The notes: generated by a model not told the origin, from the sequence alone. 42,632 nucleotides of DNA from Lachnospiraceae bacterium XBB1006 (GCA_900115795.1 FOXT01000014.1:54361-96992); one strand, 5' to 3'; positions 34,249-42,107 are shown, counted from the stretch's first letter. Numbers and translations are program-made.

Positions 34249-34692
34249 TTATGCGCGATTCTCAATATCCATCATCATCTGCACACGTGTTTCATGGCGT
34301 CCTCCCTGGAACTCCGCGTCCAGCCACGCCTTACAAATTGCTTTTGCCATTTCTATTCCTACAATCCGTTCGCCAAAAGCAATAATATTTGCATTATTAT
34401 GCTCTTTTGTCAGTCGTGCAGTTACCGGTTCGGAACATACAGCAGCCCGTACTCCATGAACCTTATTTGCTGACATGGAAATCCCCACTCCTGTTCCACA
34501 AATTAATACACCCCCATCTACTTCGCCACTTGCGACAGCTCTTCCAACCTTCTCTCCGAATTCCGGATAATGTACGCTATCTGTGGAATGGCATCCATAA
34601 TCTACCACCTCATGTCCAAGGCTTTCCAAATACTCTTTCACCTGCAGTTTCATATTGTATGCTGCATGATCATTTCCAATTCCTAATTTCAT
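34249..34692 (-). CDS. rpiB: ribose-5-phosphate isomerase B
   Basis: ATG 34692 gives a 147-residue protein with the RpiB start MKLGIGNDHAAYNMK, matching the family's length; a longer frame to 34773 would run through the glnA terminator. Active-site features are YGCHSTDSVHYPEF and the CGTGVGISMSANKVHGVRAA loop with its catalytic Cys. It interconverts ribose and ribulose 5-phosphate; some relatives act on other aldose phosphates. AAAGGAT precedes the start at a rather long distance. Confidence 0.92.
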   Translation of the reverse strand: MKLGIGNDHAAYNMKLQVKEYLESLGHEVVDYGCHSTDSVHYPEFGEKVGRAVASGEVDGGVLICGTGVGISMSANKVHGVRAAVCSEPVTARLTKEHNNANIIAFGERIVGIEMAKAICKAWLDAEFQGGRHETRVQMMMDIENRA

Positions 34693-34711
34693 CGCTATCC
34701 AATCCTTTACA

Positions 34712-34741
34712 CAAAATATGGCGGCCATTTCTGACCGCCAT
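34712..34741 (-). terminator. terminator of glnA, directly before rpiB
   Basis: On the minus strand ATGGCGGTC (34741-34733) pairs with GGCCGCCAT (34726-34718, one G-U), followed by ATTTTG. It stands 36 bp after the glnA stop and 20 bp before the rpiB start, so partial read-through could feed rpiB. Confidence 0.7.
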
Positions 34742-34776
34742 TTCATTTTATCACGTATTTCTTTGCGAAGCAATCC

Positions 34777-36210
34777 TTACAGATCGTAATATTTTACAAA
34801 TTCTGCCGGATGCGGAGTATTGTTAATCTCACGCGCTTCCTTACGCTTCATATCATCCCAGATTTCAAGAAGTTTCTCAGGGAATACTCCTCCTGCTGTA
34901 AGATAATCATGGTCTTCTTTCAACGCATCCAAAGCTTCCTCTAATGTTGTTGGAAGGCTTTCAATCTTACTCTTCTCTTCCTCAGATAAGTCAAATAAGT
35001 TGAAGTCATATGGTCCCCAACCATTCTTCTCCGGATCAATCTTATTCTTGATTCCATCAATACCTGCCATCAAAATTGCCGCATACATATAGTATGGGTT
35101 TGCTGTTGCATCTCCGTTACGAAGTTCAAAACGTTTATGCTCCGGATCTTTTGCATAAGCCGGAATACGAACAACACTACTACGGTTTGCTGTCGCATAG
35201 CCGATTGTTACCGGTGCCTCAAATCCAGGAATCAATCTCTTATAGGAGTTGGTAGATGGATTGGAGAAAGCGCAAATAGAACGCGCATGTTTCAACAAAC
35301 CACCGATAAAGTAAAGTGCTGTATCACTTAATAAGGAATAACCATCTTTGTCATAGAACAATGGTTTACCATCTTTCTTAAGAAGCATATGAACATGCAT
35401 TCCGCTTCCAGCTTCGCCTGCGATTGGTTTTGGAAGCAATGTTGCTGTTCTGCCATCCTCAATTGCCGCATTCTTAATGATGTACTTCGTAATCATGGTA
35501 TTATCTGCCATATCAAGCATATCTGCTAATTCTACTTCAATTTCTACCTGACCCGGGCCACCAACTTCATGGTGCTGGTATTTAACCTGAATACCCCAAT
35601 CCTGCATTAACATACACATCTTAGAACGTAAGTTATAAGTGATATCCTGTGGCAAATCTAAATGGTATCCACCCTGTTTTGGTGTACGATAAGCCAAATT
35701 CTGCTCGTCGTCAATACCACTATTCCACTCAGCAGACTCATCTGTATCAATACTAAAACCTACACGGTTGCTCTTGCACTCAAAGCTTGCATGATCAAAA
35801 ATATAAAACTCAAACTCCGGTGCAATCAACATTTCATCGGCAATCCCTTCGCTCTTCATATAATCAATCGCTGCCTTGGCAACGTTTCTTGGATACTGAT
35901 CAAACGGTCTATTGTTTGGTTGGTCAATAATACATACATCACCCATCATGGTTACGGTTGGGATTTCCATAAACGGATCCATATTTGCAGTCGCAATATT
36001 TGGAATAAATACCATGTCGGAACTTTCTACCGGCGCAAATCCATAGCTAGAGCCGTCAAAACCAATTCCATATTTCATGGTATCTTCATTAAAACGCTCT
36101 ACCGGAATAGATAAGTGTCTCCATCTTCCGTTTAAGTCAATCATTTTAAAATCAATCATCTTCGCATTGTTCTCTTTACAATACGCCAATACATCCTGTA
36201 CTGTTTTCAT
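34777..36210 (-). CDS. glnA: glutamine synthetase, type I
   Basis: The 477-residue protein has the GSI pattern: a beta-grasp N-terminus (MIDFKMIDLNGRWRHLSIP), then FDGSSYGF, the catalytic segments APEFEFYIFD, GGYHLDLPQD, YQHHEVGGPGQVEIE, GSGMHVHMLLKKDG, NSYKRLIPGFEAPV and NRSSVVRIPAY. It makes glutamine from glutamate, ammonia and ATP. In this locus it could take up ammonia released by the deiminase pathway. I see no clear adenylylation site. AGGAAGG lies upstream of ATG 36210, and a terminator-like hairpin lies in the leader. Confidence 0.94.
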   Translation of the reverse strand: MKTVQDVLAYCKENNAKMIDFKMIDLNGRWRHLSIPVERFNEDTMKYGIGFDGSSYGFAPVESSDMVFIPNIATANMDPFMEIPTVTMMGDVCIIDQPNNRPFDQYPRNVAKAAIDYMKSEGIADEMLIAPEFEFYIFDHASFECKSNRVGFSIDTDESAEWNSGIDDEQNLAYRTPKQGGYHLDLPQDITYNLRSKMCMLMQDWGIQVKYQHHEVGGPGQVEIEVELADMLDMADNTMITKYIIKNAAIEDGRTATLLPKPIAGEAGSGMHVHMLLKKDGKPLFYDKDGYSLLSDTALYFIGGLLKHARSICAFSNPSTNSYKRLIPGFEAPVTIGYATANRSSVVRIPAYAKDPEHKRFELRNGDATANPYYMYAAILMAGIDGIKNKIDPEKNGWGPYDFNLFDLSEEEKSKIESLPTTLEEALDALKEDHDYLTAGGVFPEKLLEIWDDMKRKEAREINNTPHPAEFVKYYDL

Positions 36211-36231
36211 GTCCCCAAATTTCCTTCCTAT

Positions 36232-36271
36232 AAATAAAAATAGTCCAGGTGGTTAACCCACCTAGACTATT
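36232..36271 (-). terminator. terminator-like hairpin in the glnA leader
   Basis: On the minus strand AATAGTC-AGGTGG type arms (36271-36258 with 36252-36239, one mismatch) are followed by TTTTTATTT. It lies about 100 bp after the kor operon and about 30 bp before the glnA ATG. It either ends the kor transcript or works as an attenuator in the glnA leader. Confidence 0.75.
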
Positions 36272-36374
36272 GTAACCTATTTGCGGCAAAATTTTTTGCC
36301 AAAAATTCACAATGTTTTTGTACTAATTTACGTACAATTATTTTCAAAGCACCGCTTTAAAATTTTTAAAACAA

Positions 36375-36929
36375 TTAGAACATCTTTGCTGCAGCTTCTG
36401 CACCCTTTGCAAGCGCTTCTTTATTGATTGGAATAAACTTCTCTTTTGCTGCGCCAAATACTTTCTTAAATGCTTCTAACAACATATCCTGATCAACCAA
36501 ATGCGCCTGATCGTTCACTGCTCCAAGCATAACCATGTTTGCAAGCTGAATCTTACCAAGCTCCGTTGCAATGCTGTTTACCGGAATACGATAGTACGTA
36601 ATGTCTGTTCTTGGGTTTTCTGCATCAATCAAGTCCGAATTGATAAATACTTTTCCCCCTGGCATAACTTTTCCGATAAACTTATTGTAAGCTGCTCCGT
36701 TCATGAATACACCAACACTTGCGTCGTTATTGATTAATGGAGAACCGATTCTTTCATCGGAAATTGTTACAGAACAGTTTGCCTCTCCTCCACGCATCTC
36801 AGGACCATAAGAAGGACACCATGTAACTTCTTTTTCCTCAAGCATTGCTGCATAGGCCAAAAGCTGACCCATACTCATAACACCCTGCCCGCCGAATCCG
36901 GCGCAGAAAATACGATCAATCTTGCTCAT
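36375..36929 (-). CDS. 2-oxoacid:ferredoxin oxidoreductase, gamma subunit
   Basis: The 184-residue protein starts with FCAGFGGQGVMSMGQLLAYAAM, the gamma-subunit signature of pyruvate/2-oxoacid oxidoreductases, and has WCPSYGPEMRGGEANCSVTIS. It completes the four-subunit enzyme that oxidises a 2-oxoacid with CoA to acyl-CoA, CO2 and reduced ferredoxin. Substrate choice among 2-oxoglutarate, branched-chain oxoacids and others is open. AAAGGAGGG precedes ATG 36929, which abuts the beta-subunit stop. Confidence 0.9.
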   Translation of the reverse strand: MSKIDRIFCAGFGGQGVMSMGQLLAYAAMLEEKEVTWCPSYGPEMRGGEANCSVTISDERIGSPLINNDASVGVFMNGAAYNKFIGKVMPGGKVFINSDLIDAENPRTDITYYRIPVNSIATELGKIQLANMVMLGAVNDQAHLVDQDMLLEAFKKVFGAAKEKFIPINKEALAKGAEAAAKMF

Positions 36930-37678
36930 TACTGTCCCTCCTTTGTTGTATCTTTCTTAACTCCTAAAGGATAATATGGAATCATTTCATCCTTTACAAA
37001 TTTAAGTGCATCAACCGGTGTTTTACCCCAGTTTGTAGGACATGCACAAAGAACTTCTACGAAGGAGAATCCAAGTCCTGCCTCCTGAACTTCCAGCGCT
37101 TTCTTAATAGCTGCCTTTGCCTTAATAACATCTGCAGGGCTGTCAACAGCAACACGCTCTACGTATTTTGCACCATCCAAGGTTGCAATTAACTCTGCAA
37201 CACGAATTGGATATCCATTTAAACTAACCTCACGACCAAGCTGCGCCGTCGTAGCTTTCATTCCCGGAAGAGTGGTTGGAGCCATCTGTCCTCCGGTCAT
37301 ACCATAAATTCCATTGTTAATGAAAATGGTTGTAATTTTCTCACCTCTTGCTGCTGCATGAACAATTTCACACATACCAATTGATGCTAAGTCTCCATCA
37401 CCCTGATAGGTAATTACTGTTTTATCCGGATGAACACGTTTAATACCGGTTGCAGTCGCCGGAGCTCTACCATGTGCAGCCTGAATTCCATCAAACTCAA
37501 AATAGTCAAGTGCAAGAACTGCACAACCTACCGGTGAAATACAGATGGTGTCTTCTAATTTTCCCATCTCTTCTACGCTCTCTGCTAACAATCTATGTAC
37601 GATACCATGAGAGCAGCCTGGACAATAATGTGTCTTAACGTCTGTTAATCCTTTGGAACGTTCAAATACTACTGACAT
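36929..37678 (-). CDS. 2-oxoacid:ferredoxin oxidoreductase, beta (TPP-binding) subunit
   Basis: ATG 37678 shares one base with the alpha-subunit stop (TAATG), so translation is coupled; the longer frame to 37717 lies inside the alpha gene. The 249-residue protein has HYCPGCSHGIVHRLLAE at the start and the thiamine diphosphate motif YQGDGDLASIGMCEIVHAA with INNGIYGMTGGQ. It carries the catalytic cofactor. A C-terminal segment FSFVEVLCACPTNWGKTP is typical of 2-oxoglutarate and branched-chain types. Confidence 0.9.
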   Translation of the reverse strand: MSVVFERSKGLTDVKTHYCPGCSHGIVHRLLAESVEEMGKLEDTICISPVGCAVLALDYFEFDGIQAAHGRAPATATGIKRVHPDKTVITYQGDGDLASIGMCEIVHAAARGEKITTIFINNGIYGMTGGQMAPTTLPGMKATTAQLGREVSLNGYPIRVAELIATLDGAKYVERVAVDSPADVIKAKAAIKKALEVQEAGLGFSFVEVLCACPTNWGKTPVDALKFVKDEMIPYYPLGVKKDTTKEGQ

Positions 37679-38730
37679 TATTTCGCACCTCCCATGATTT
37701 TCTTTGCAAAGTCGCATACTTCGTCTACAGTGATTAATACACCACCTGTATGACCAAAGAATTCAACCTTCTCTTTGTCGCCACAGCCTAAAACAACATC
37801 GTCAACCATCTGACCCATGTTGAGCTCGATATCCATATATTTCTTAATCTGTGGTCTGTTAAATGCTTCGTACGGGAATGGCCATAATGTCTGCGGTCTT
37901 ACCAAACCAACCTTGTAGCCTTCTTCTCTTAATCTGTCTACCGCGGTACGAACAACACGTGATGCAGTTCCATAAGATGCAAATGCAAATTCTGCATCTT
38001 CCATCATATAATCTTCATAACGTGTCTCGTTCTCTTCGATTACCGCATATTTTTTGAATAAATCAAAGTTATCCTTTTCAAGATCTGGAGCCTGTAATTT
38101 CAGGTTGTAAACGCGATGTGTCTTGCCACCGTTACGTCCTGTTAACGCCCAATCTTTTGCCGGAATCGGTCTTTCCTTCGGTTTGCGAAGTTCAACCGGC
38201 TCCATCATCTGTCCAATCAAGCCATCAGCCAATACGATACACAAAATACGATACTGATCAGCAATGTCAAATGCTTCCTGTACCATATCCACTAATTCTT
38301 GCACATTACCTGGCGCAAGTACAACGGTTCGATAGTCTCCGTTACTTCCGCCCTTCACACACATGTTATAATCGGCCTGAGATGGCTGGATTCCGCCAAG
38401 TCCTGGGCCTCCTCTCATCATGTTAACAATAACAGCCGGTACTTCAGCCTTGCTGATGTATCCGATTCCTTCTTGCATTAATGCAATACCCGGAGAAGAA
38501 GATGATGTCATCGCTCTTGCTCCTGCTGCTGCAGCTCCATATAACATATTAATTGATGCTACTTCACTTTCGCCCTGTACAAAGGCTCCTCCAATTTTCG
38601 GTAATTCCTTAGAAAAGTATTCCGGGATTTCGTTCTGTGGCGTTATCGGATAGCCGAAGAAATATTTACAACCAGCTTCGATAGCGGCACGAACGACTGC
38701 TTCATTACCTTTTAATAAAACTTTCGCCAT
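37678..38730 (-). CDS. 2-oxoacid:ferredoxin oxidoreductase, alpha subunit (VorB/KorA type)
   Basis: The 350-residue protein begins KVLLKGNEAVVRAAIEAGCKYFFGYPITPQNEI, the substrate/TPP-binding signature of alpha subunits, with SEVASINMLYGAAAAGARAMTSSSSPG after it. The size matches subunits annotated as 3-methyl-2-oxobutanoate dehydrogenase VorB in clostridia. Ferredoxin domain (upstream), beta and gamma subunits (downstream) are separate genes, so this is the four-subunit form. AGGAGG precedes ATG 38730. Confidence 0.9.
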   Translation of the reverse strand: MAKVLLKGNEAVVRAAIEAGCKYFFGYPITPQNEIPEYFSKELPKIGGAFVQGESEVASINMLYGAAAAGARAMTSSSSPGIALMQEGIGYISKAEVPAVIVNMMRGGPGLGGIQPSQADYNMCVKGGSNGDYRTVVLAPGNVQELVDMVQEAFDIADQYRILCIVLADGLIGQMMEPVELRKPKERPIPAKDWALTGRNGGKTHRVYNLKLQAPDLEKDNFDLFKKYAVIEENETRYEDYMMEDAEFAFASYGTASRVVRTAVDRLREEGYKVGLVRPQTLWPFPYEAFNRPQIKKYMDIELNMGQMVDDVVLGCGDKEKVEFFGHTGGVLITVDEVCDFAKKIMGGAK

Positions 38731-38741
38731 TTTACTACCTC

Positions 38742-38960
38742 CTAGTCTTTCTTCTCAATCTTGATTGCCACATCCGGGCACATTCTTACACAACTCTGGC
38801 ATCCTACACATTCGTCCTGCGCAACTACGCTTGCAGGAAAATATCCTGCTGCATTTGGCTTATCCTTGTTAATCGCCAAAACGCCTTTTGGACAAACGGA
38901 AACACATAATTCGCAGCCTTTACAGCGCTCCTCACGAATGGATAAAGTAAAACTTCCCAT
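38742..38960 (-). CDS. 2-oxoacid:ferredoxin oxidoreductase, delta (2[4Fe-4S] ferredoxin) subunit
   Basis: ATG 38960 follows AAGGAGGAAGG. The 72-residue protein has two cluster motifs, CKGCELCVSVCP and CVGCQSCVRMCP, each binding a [4Fe-4S] cluster. It takes electrons from the TPP subunit. The frame overlaps nothing after this start choice, and the alpha gene follows 11 bp later. Confidence 0.92.
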   Translation of the reverse strand: MGSFTLSIREERCKGCELCVSVCPKGVLAINKDKPNAAGYFPASVVAQDECVGCQSCVRMCPDVAIKIEKKD

Positions 38961-38971
38961 ATCCTTCCTCC

Positions 38972-39655
38972 TTACATCCATATTTTTCGCATATTATAGT
39001 GCATAGGGAAAATTTCACCCTGCACTTGCTTGCGTAAAGCGTCTACATCCGACACTTCCTCAAGCATACATGTGGTATACCGGATTGGTATACCAGTTCT
39101 ATCACTAACCTGACGCAGATACGCATCTCCGGCTATGATATCCTCCATAGTTGTTTCATGAATCAAATTAGAATTATTCACAAAACCCGTTACCTTGCAT
39201 CCTGACATTCGCTCCAAAAGCTCTATCTGATGCATAATCTCCTCTACCGTTCCGGTTTCCGGACGATAAATATTTACCACCATAAAGAAGTCAACTTCCG
39301 ACCGATCCAACGTATCGCCAAAACGTCCTAAAACCTTAGCGCCAACTTCGCTTCCTCCCAAATCCATGATATAATCATAGCGTTTATCCAAAAATGGTAC
39401 CGCTATCTTGCTGGAAAGTGCCGGCATGTCGCAGTTATCTTCTACTACAGAGGAAGAAATCACTTCGATTCCTGCCTCCTCTAACTCCTTTGTCTTCTCT
39501 CTGGATCGAAAATACACATTTACGATGTCCAAATCCGCAATTGCTGGTTTATTGGCTATTTTTGCCAACTGAAATGCATAGTTCACCGCAAACTCTGTTT
39601 TACCACTACCATAATATCCGGTAATAATCCGGATCCTTCTATCCTCTTTTACCAT
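38972..39655 (-). CDS. P-loop ATP/GTP-binding protein of the kor operon
   Basis: The 227-residue protein has a Walker A GYYGSGKT (13-20), a SIMIBI-like second region (KPAIADLDIVNVYFRSRE) and MDLGGSEVG as the probable Walker B. It resembles ParA/CobQ-type NTPases often placed before ferredoxin oxidoreductase genes in clostridia. A role in cluster or cofactor insertion or in regulation is possible but unproven. No good ribosome binding site stands before ATG 39655, and the predicted transcription start falls on that codon, so the message may be leaderless. It is the first gene of the operon. Confidence 0.8.
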   Translation of the reverse strand: MVKEDRRIRIITGYYGSGKTEFAVNYAFQLAKIANKPAIADLDIVNVYFRSREKTKELEEAGIEVISSSVVEDNCDMPALSSKIAVPFLDKRYDYIMDLGGSEVGAKVLGRFGDTLDRSEVDFFMVVNIYRPETGTVEEIMHQIELLERMSGCKVTGFVNNSNLIHETTMEDIIAGDAYLRQVSDRTGIPIRYTTCMLEEVSDVDALRKQVQGEIFPMHYNMRKIWM

Positions 39656-39661
39656 ACTTTA

Positions 39662-39690
39662 AAGTTAAAACACTTTGTTGTTCTTGTCAA
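39662..39690 (-). promoter_or_regulatory. promoter of the P-loop / 2-oxoacid oxidoreductase operon
   Basis: On the minus strand TTGACA (39690-39685), a 17-nt spacer and TAACTT (39667-39662) predict transcription from about 39655, the first base of the start codon. Confidence 0.55.
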
Positions 39691-39748
39691 TATGCACAAA
39701 ACAATTCTTTGTTTTTTAAATTGTGCAACGCTAATTTTACAAAAATTC

Positions 39749-39777
39749 TTTACAAACTGTGAATTTTGTTGTATTAT
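39749..39777 (+). promoter_or_regulatory. promoter of the Ig-like protein gene
   Basis: TTTACA (39749-39754), a 17-nt spacer and TATTAT (39772-39777) lie about 36 bp before ATG 39813. The message should begin almost exactly at the 14-bp repeat 39784-39797. Confidence 0.65.
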
Positions 39778-39783
39778 AAATAA

Positions 39784-39807
39784 GTCGTGTGACCTCAGTC
39801 AGGAGGT
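39784..39807 (+). promoter_or_regulatory. 5' UTR repeat and ribosome-binding-site-masking stem
   Basis: GTCGTGTGACCTCA (39784-39797) is the exact complement of 40640-40653 beyond the gene. Its ACCTC part (39792-39796) can also pair with GAGGT (39803-39807), which is the ribosome binding site. The two pairings exclude each other. Confidence 0.5.
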
Positions 39808-39812
39808 TAATC

Positions 39813-40601
39813 ATGAATAATCAAATAAAGGTAATCCCTTATGTTACTGCAATTCTATTATTCTGCAGTATCTTATTATTCCATCCATCATTTACAAGTA
39901 ATGCAAATGCAAAGGAAATGGATTATGTATACGTGAAAGAGCATTCTATTACTATGCAAATTGGCGACACGCATTGCCTGCACGGTTTTACTCTTTCTGG
40001 GAAAGCACCAAAGTTTAAAAGCAGTAAGTCTAGTGTCGCATCGGTAAATTCCGATGGCATTATTACTGCAAAAAAAGCCGGCTCCACTCGTATTACCGTA
40101 AAAGTCTCCGGGCACGAAGACTATTGTACTGTAACTGTGAAGCCAACTGTCATTACGCTTAACAAAAATAGCATGACACTTTATCGGGATCGCTATATAT
40201 TTTTGCGTGCAACTACATCAACAGGGCACACACCTGTTTTTCGTTCCTCACGTAGTTCTGTTGCCACTGTTGATGAAAACGGTCTAATACACACTAAGAA
40301 AAATGGCACCGCAATCATACGCGTCACCTGCGACAAAACCACGGTGCAGTGTACCATTACGGTTTTAAAGCCGGAAATTGACTTATCAAACTCCTCTCTC
40401 ACCCTCCATGTTGGTGAGTCTAAACAGATTACCGCAACTGTTTCTTCACGGAATCCAGTTGTCTGGTCGGTAAGCAATAGCAACGTTATATCTGTCGATG
40501 CCAGTGGCACCGTCCAAGCCCTTCACGTCGGAAAGGCCTATCTCTACGCTAAAGAAGATGGTACCAAGGTTTCATGTGTAGTTCGCGTTATTTCCGACTA
40601 G
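39813..40601 (+). CDS. secreted protein with three bacterial Ig-like (Big2) repeats
   Basis: ATG 39813 follows AGGAGG; an earlier in-frame start lacks a site. The 262-residue product has a signal peptide (about residues 1-33, ending SNANAKE). Three BIG2-type repeats of about 70 residues follow, recognisable by the recurring S-S-V-A-S-V-(N/D)-x-x-G-x-I-x-(A/T)-K-K pattern, for example KSSVASVNSDGIITAKKAG, RSSVATVDENGLIHTKKNG and SNVISVDASGTVQALHVG. No anchor or catalytic domain is present, so it is probably an extracellular binding or structural protein. It is the only plus-strand gene in its neighbourhood. Confidence 0.87.
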   Translation: MNNQIKVIPYVTAILLFCSILLFHPSFTSNANAKEMDYVYVKEHSITMQIGDTHCLHGFTLSGKAPKFKSSKSSVASVNSDGIITAKKAGSTRITVKVSGHEDYCTVTVKPTVITLNKNSMTLYRDRYIFLRATTSTGHTPVFRSSRSSVATVDENGLIHTKKNGTAIIRVTCDKTTVQCTITVLKPEIDLSNSSLTLHVGESKQITATVSSRNPVVWSVSNSNVISVDASGTVQALHVGKAYLYAKEDGTKVSCVVRVISD

Positions 40602-40639
40602 AAGCAAAATTAAAATTTTAATTCAATAAACTATTTTCA

Positions 40640-40653
40640 TGAGGTCACACGAC
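40640..40653 (+). repeat. 3' copy of the 14-bp inverted repeat flanking the Ig-like gene
   Basis: TGAGGTCACACGAC is the exact complement of 39784-39797. It lies 38 bp after the stop codon of the Ig-like gene and just before the end of the convergent tdk gene. A 16-bp AT palindrome (40608-40623) lies between. Confidence 0.7.
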
Positions 40654-40655
40654 AT

Positions 40656-41291
40656 CTATGGATGCAATCGTCCTTCTTTCATATGCTTTCTGCAAAGGGC
40701 TACGTATTTATCATTTGCTCCAATTTCAATTTGTTCTCCCTGACGAACGATTCCATGTTCATTGTAACGTGCATTACAGGTCGCTTTTTTTCCACACCAG
40801 CAAACTGTCTTGATTTCCTCCATTATATCTGCTATTTCCAACAATCTCATACTTCCGGGAAATGCTACATTACGAAAATCTCCACGTAAACCATAGCAAA
40901 GAACCGGAATGTCCAAAAAGTCTACAATGTCCGATAAAAAATCCACTTGTTCTACCGTTGCAAATTGCGCTTCATCAATTATGATTGCATCACAATTCAG
41001 TTGGTTCTCGCACAATCGACTTTTCCATTTCATTGCCTCTTCTGAATACGGGCTTTCACGAATTATCATTAGCGCTTTACAGACTTCTTCGTTTAATAAA
41101 TCCTCCAGGTAAATGCAGGAATGCTGCAATCCTATTCGTGAACGAATTCTATGTTCACCTTCTCTGGTATCAATTTGCGACTTTGCCAGAATTACTTTTT
41201 TCCCCCTCTCCGCATAATTGTATTCTGCCATTAACGCGTTTGCGCTCTTGGAACTACCCATAGCACCATATTTAAAATATAATTTAGCCAT
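40656..41291 (-). CDS. tdk: thymidine kinase
   Basis: The 211-residue protein is a type II thymidine kinase. It has the P-loop YGAMGSSKS near residue 9, the metal and base region IIDEAQF, CYGLRGDFR, and a zinc-ribbon with WCGKKATCNAR and a later Cys in LCRKH. It phosphorylates thymidine for salvage. The P-loop has SSKS in place of the common SGKS, a variant known in clostridial enzymes. GAGGAGA precedes ATG 41291. No clear terminator follows before the inverted repeat. Confidence 0.95.
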   Translation of the reverse strand: MAKLYFKYGAMGSSKSANALMAEYNYAERGKKVILAKSQIDTREGEHRIRSRIGLQHSCIYLEDLLNEEVCKALMIIRESPYSEEAMKWKSRLCENQLNCDAIIIDEAQFATVEQVDFLSDIVDFLDIPVLCYGLRGDFRNVAFPGSMRLLEIADIMEEIKTVCWCGKKATCNARYNEHGIVRQGEQIEIGANDKYVALCRKHMKEGRLHP

Positions 41292-41396
41292 TTCTATTCT
41301 CTCCTCATCAATTCACTATAGAAATAGTACCATTTTCGGCCAAAAAAATCCATTTATTTGAAAAAAACAAAAAATTTTCACAGTATGTTAGCTGAA

Positions 41397-41424
41397 TGTA
41401 CATTTTCTTGTAGTATAGTATACT
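41397..41424 (+). promoter_or_regulatory. promoter of a candidate small RNA
   Basis: TGTACA (41397-41402), a 16-nt spacer and TATACT (41419-41424) predict plus-strand transcription from about 41431. No reading frame follows. Confidence 0.45.
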
Positions 41425-41430
41425 TGTACT

Positions 41431-41540
41431 TGAAAAGTACAGTAATAAAAGTTTGATCTGTTCTCCTTTGAACAGATTTCCCTATCCCTTTTAAACTTTC
41501 TCATTCAAAAAGACTCACGGTCCCCTCCGTGAGTTTTTTT
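41431..41540 (+). ncRNA. candidate structured small RNA, about 110 nt
   Basis: Behind the promoter, AAAGTTT (41448-41454) pairs with AAACTTT (41493-41499), enclosing an 8-bp hairpin ATCTGTTC (41456-41463)/GAACAGAT (41470-41477) and a pyrimidine-rich single-stranded part. The unit ends with a strong hairpin ACTCACGG/CCGTGAGT (41513-41533) and seven T. No coding frame fits. The remaining 41292-41396 holds the tdk leader and nothing else I can identify. It could be a trans-acting RNA; the end hairpin also has Ts on the minus strand and could serve the tRNA genes. Confidence 0.5.
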
Positions 41541-41569
41541 GTACGCTTTTTTCCTTTTTTAGGTATAGA

Positions 41570-41603
41570 AAAAGCTGTAATACAATTTTGTATCACAGCT
41601 TTT
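41570..41603 (-). terminator. terminator of the rRNA/tRNA transcript
   Basis: AAAAGCTGT (41570-41578) pairs with ACAGCTTTT (41595-41603), and ATACA with TGTAT inside, one mismatch between. T-run follows on the minus strand. It lies 6 bp after tRNA-Lys. Confidence 0.88.
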
Positions 41604-41608
41604 CTTCA

Positions 41609-41681
41609 TGAGACATCGGGGATTCGAACCCCGGACAACTTGATTAAAAGTCAAGTGCTCTACCACCTGAGCTAATATCCC
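41609..41681 (-). tRNA. tRNA-Lys(TTT)
   Basis: Acceptor GGGATAT pairs with ATGTCTC; anticodon stem CTTGA/TCAAG encloses CTTTTAA, anticodon TTT. T-loop TTCGAAT. CCA is not encoded. Confidence 0.96.
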
Positions 41682-41718
41682 ATCTTATTTTCATAAGCAC
41701 CAGATTTACAAATCTGAA

Positions 41719-41791
<73 letters not shown>

Positions 41792-41797
41792 ATTGAG

Positions 41798-41871
41798 TTG
41801 CGGGAATAGGATTTGAACCTATGACCTTCGGGTTATGAGCCCGACGAGCTTCCAGACTGCTCCACCCCGCG
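41798..41871 (-). tRNA. initiator tRNA-fMet(CAT)
   Basis: The anticodon loop is CTCATAA (CAT). Initiator marks are present: three G-C pairs at the base of the anticodon stem (GGG/CCC) and an unpaired first acceptor position (C1 against A72). Confidence 0.95.
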
Positions 41872-41900
41872 ATAGTTATTAAATTAAGGCTTTTGCCAAA

Positions 41901-41982
41901 TGGATGGAGGTGGATTCGAACCACCGAAGCAATTTGCAGCAGATTTACAGTCTGTCCCCTTTGGCCACTCGGGAATCCATCC
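41901..41982 (-). tRNA. tRNA-Tyr(GTA)
   Basis: Acceptor GGATGGA pairs with TCCATCC; anticodon loop CTGTAAA gives GTA. A long variable arm makes it class II, 82 nt. Confidence 0.96.
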
Positions 41983-42003
41983 ATATGAAATTTCTTTCAA
42001 AAA

Positions 42004-42076
42004 AGCCGATGATCGGACTCGAACCGATAACCTGCTGATTACAAATCAGCTGCTCTGCCAATTGAGCCACATCGGC
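42004..42076 (-). tRNA. tRNA-Thr(TGT)
   Basis: Acceptor GCCGATG pairs with CATCGGC; anticodon stem GCTGA/TCAGC encloses TTTGTAA, anticodon TGT. Its first 11 bases are mirrored by the complement in the upstream leader. Confidence 0.95.
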
Positions 42077-42103
42077 ATAATGCTTGCATTATGCCGATGT
42101 GGC
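42066..42103 (-). repeat. 18-bp perfect inverted repeat covering the tRNA-Thr 5' end
   Basis: Arms GCCACATCGGCATAATGC (42066-42083) and its exact complement (42086-42103) are separated by 2 nt. In the minus-strand precursor the leader can pair with the acceptor and start of the D-arm of tRNA-Thr. Confidence 0.85.
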
Positions 42104-42107
42104 GATA

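Noticed and set aside
36290-36310. Sigma-54 promoter before glnA (TTGGCA...TTGCC)
   Set aside because: GG and GC are 11 bp apart instead of 10, and no sigma-54 activator gene is near.
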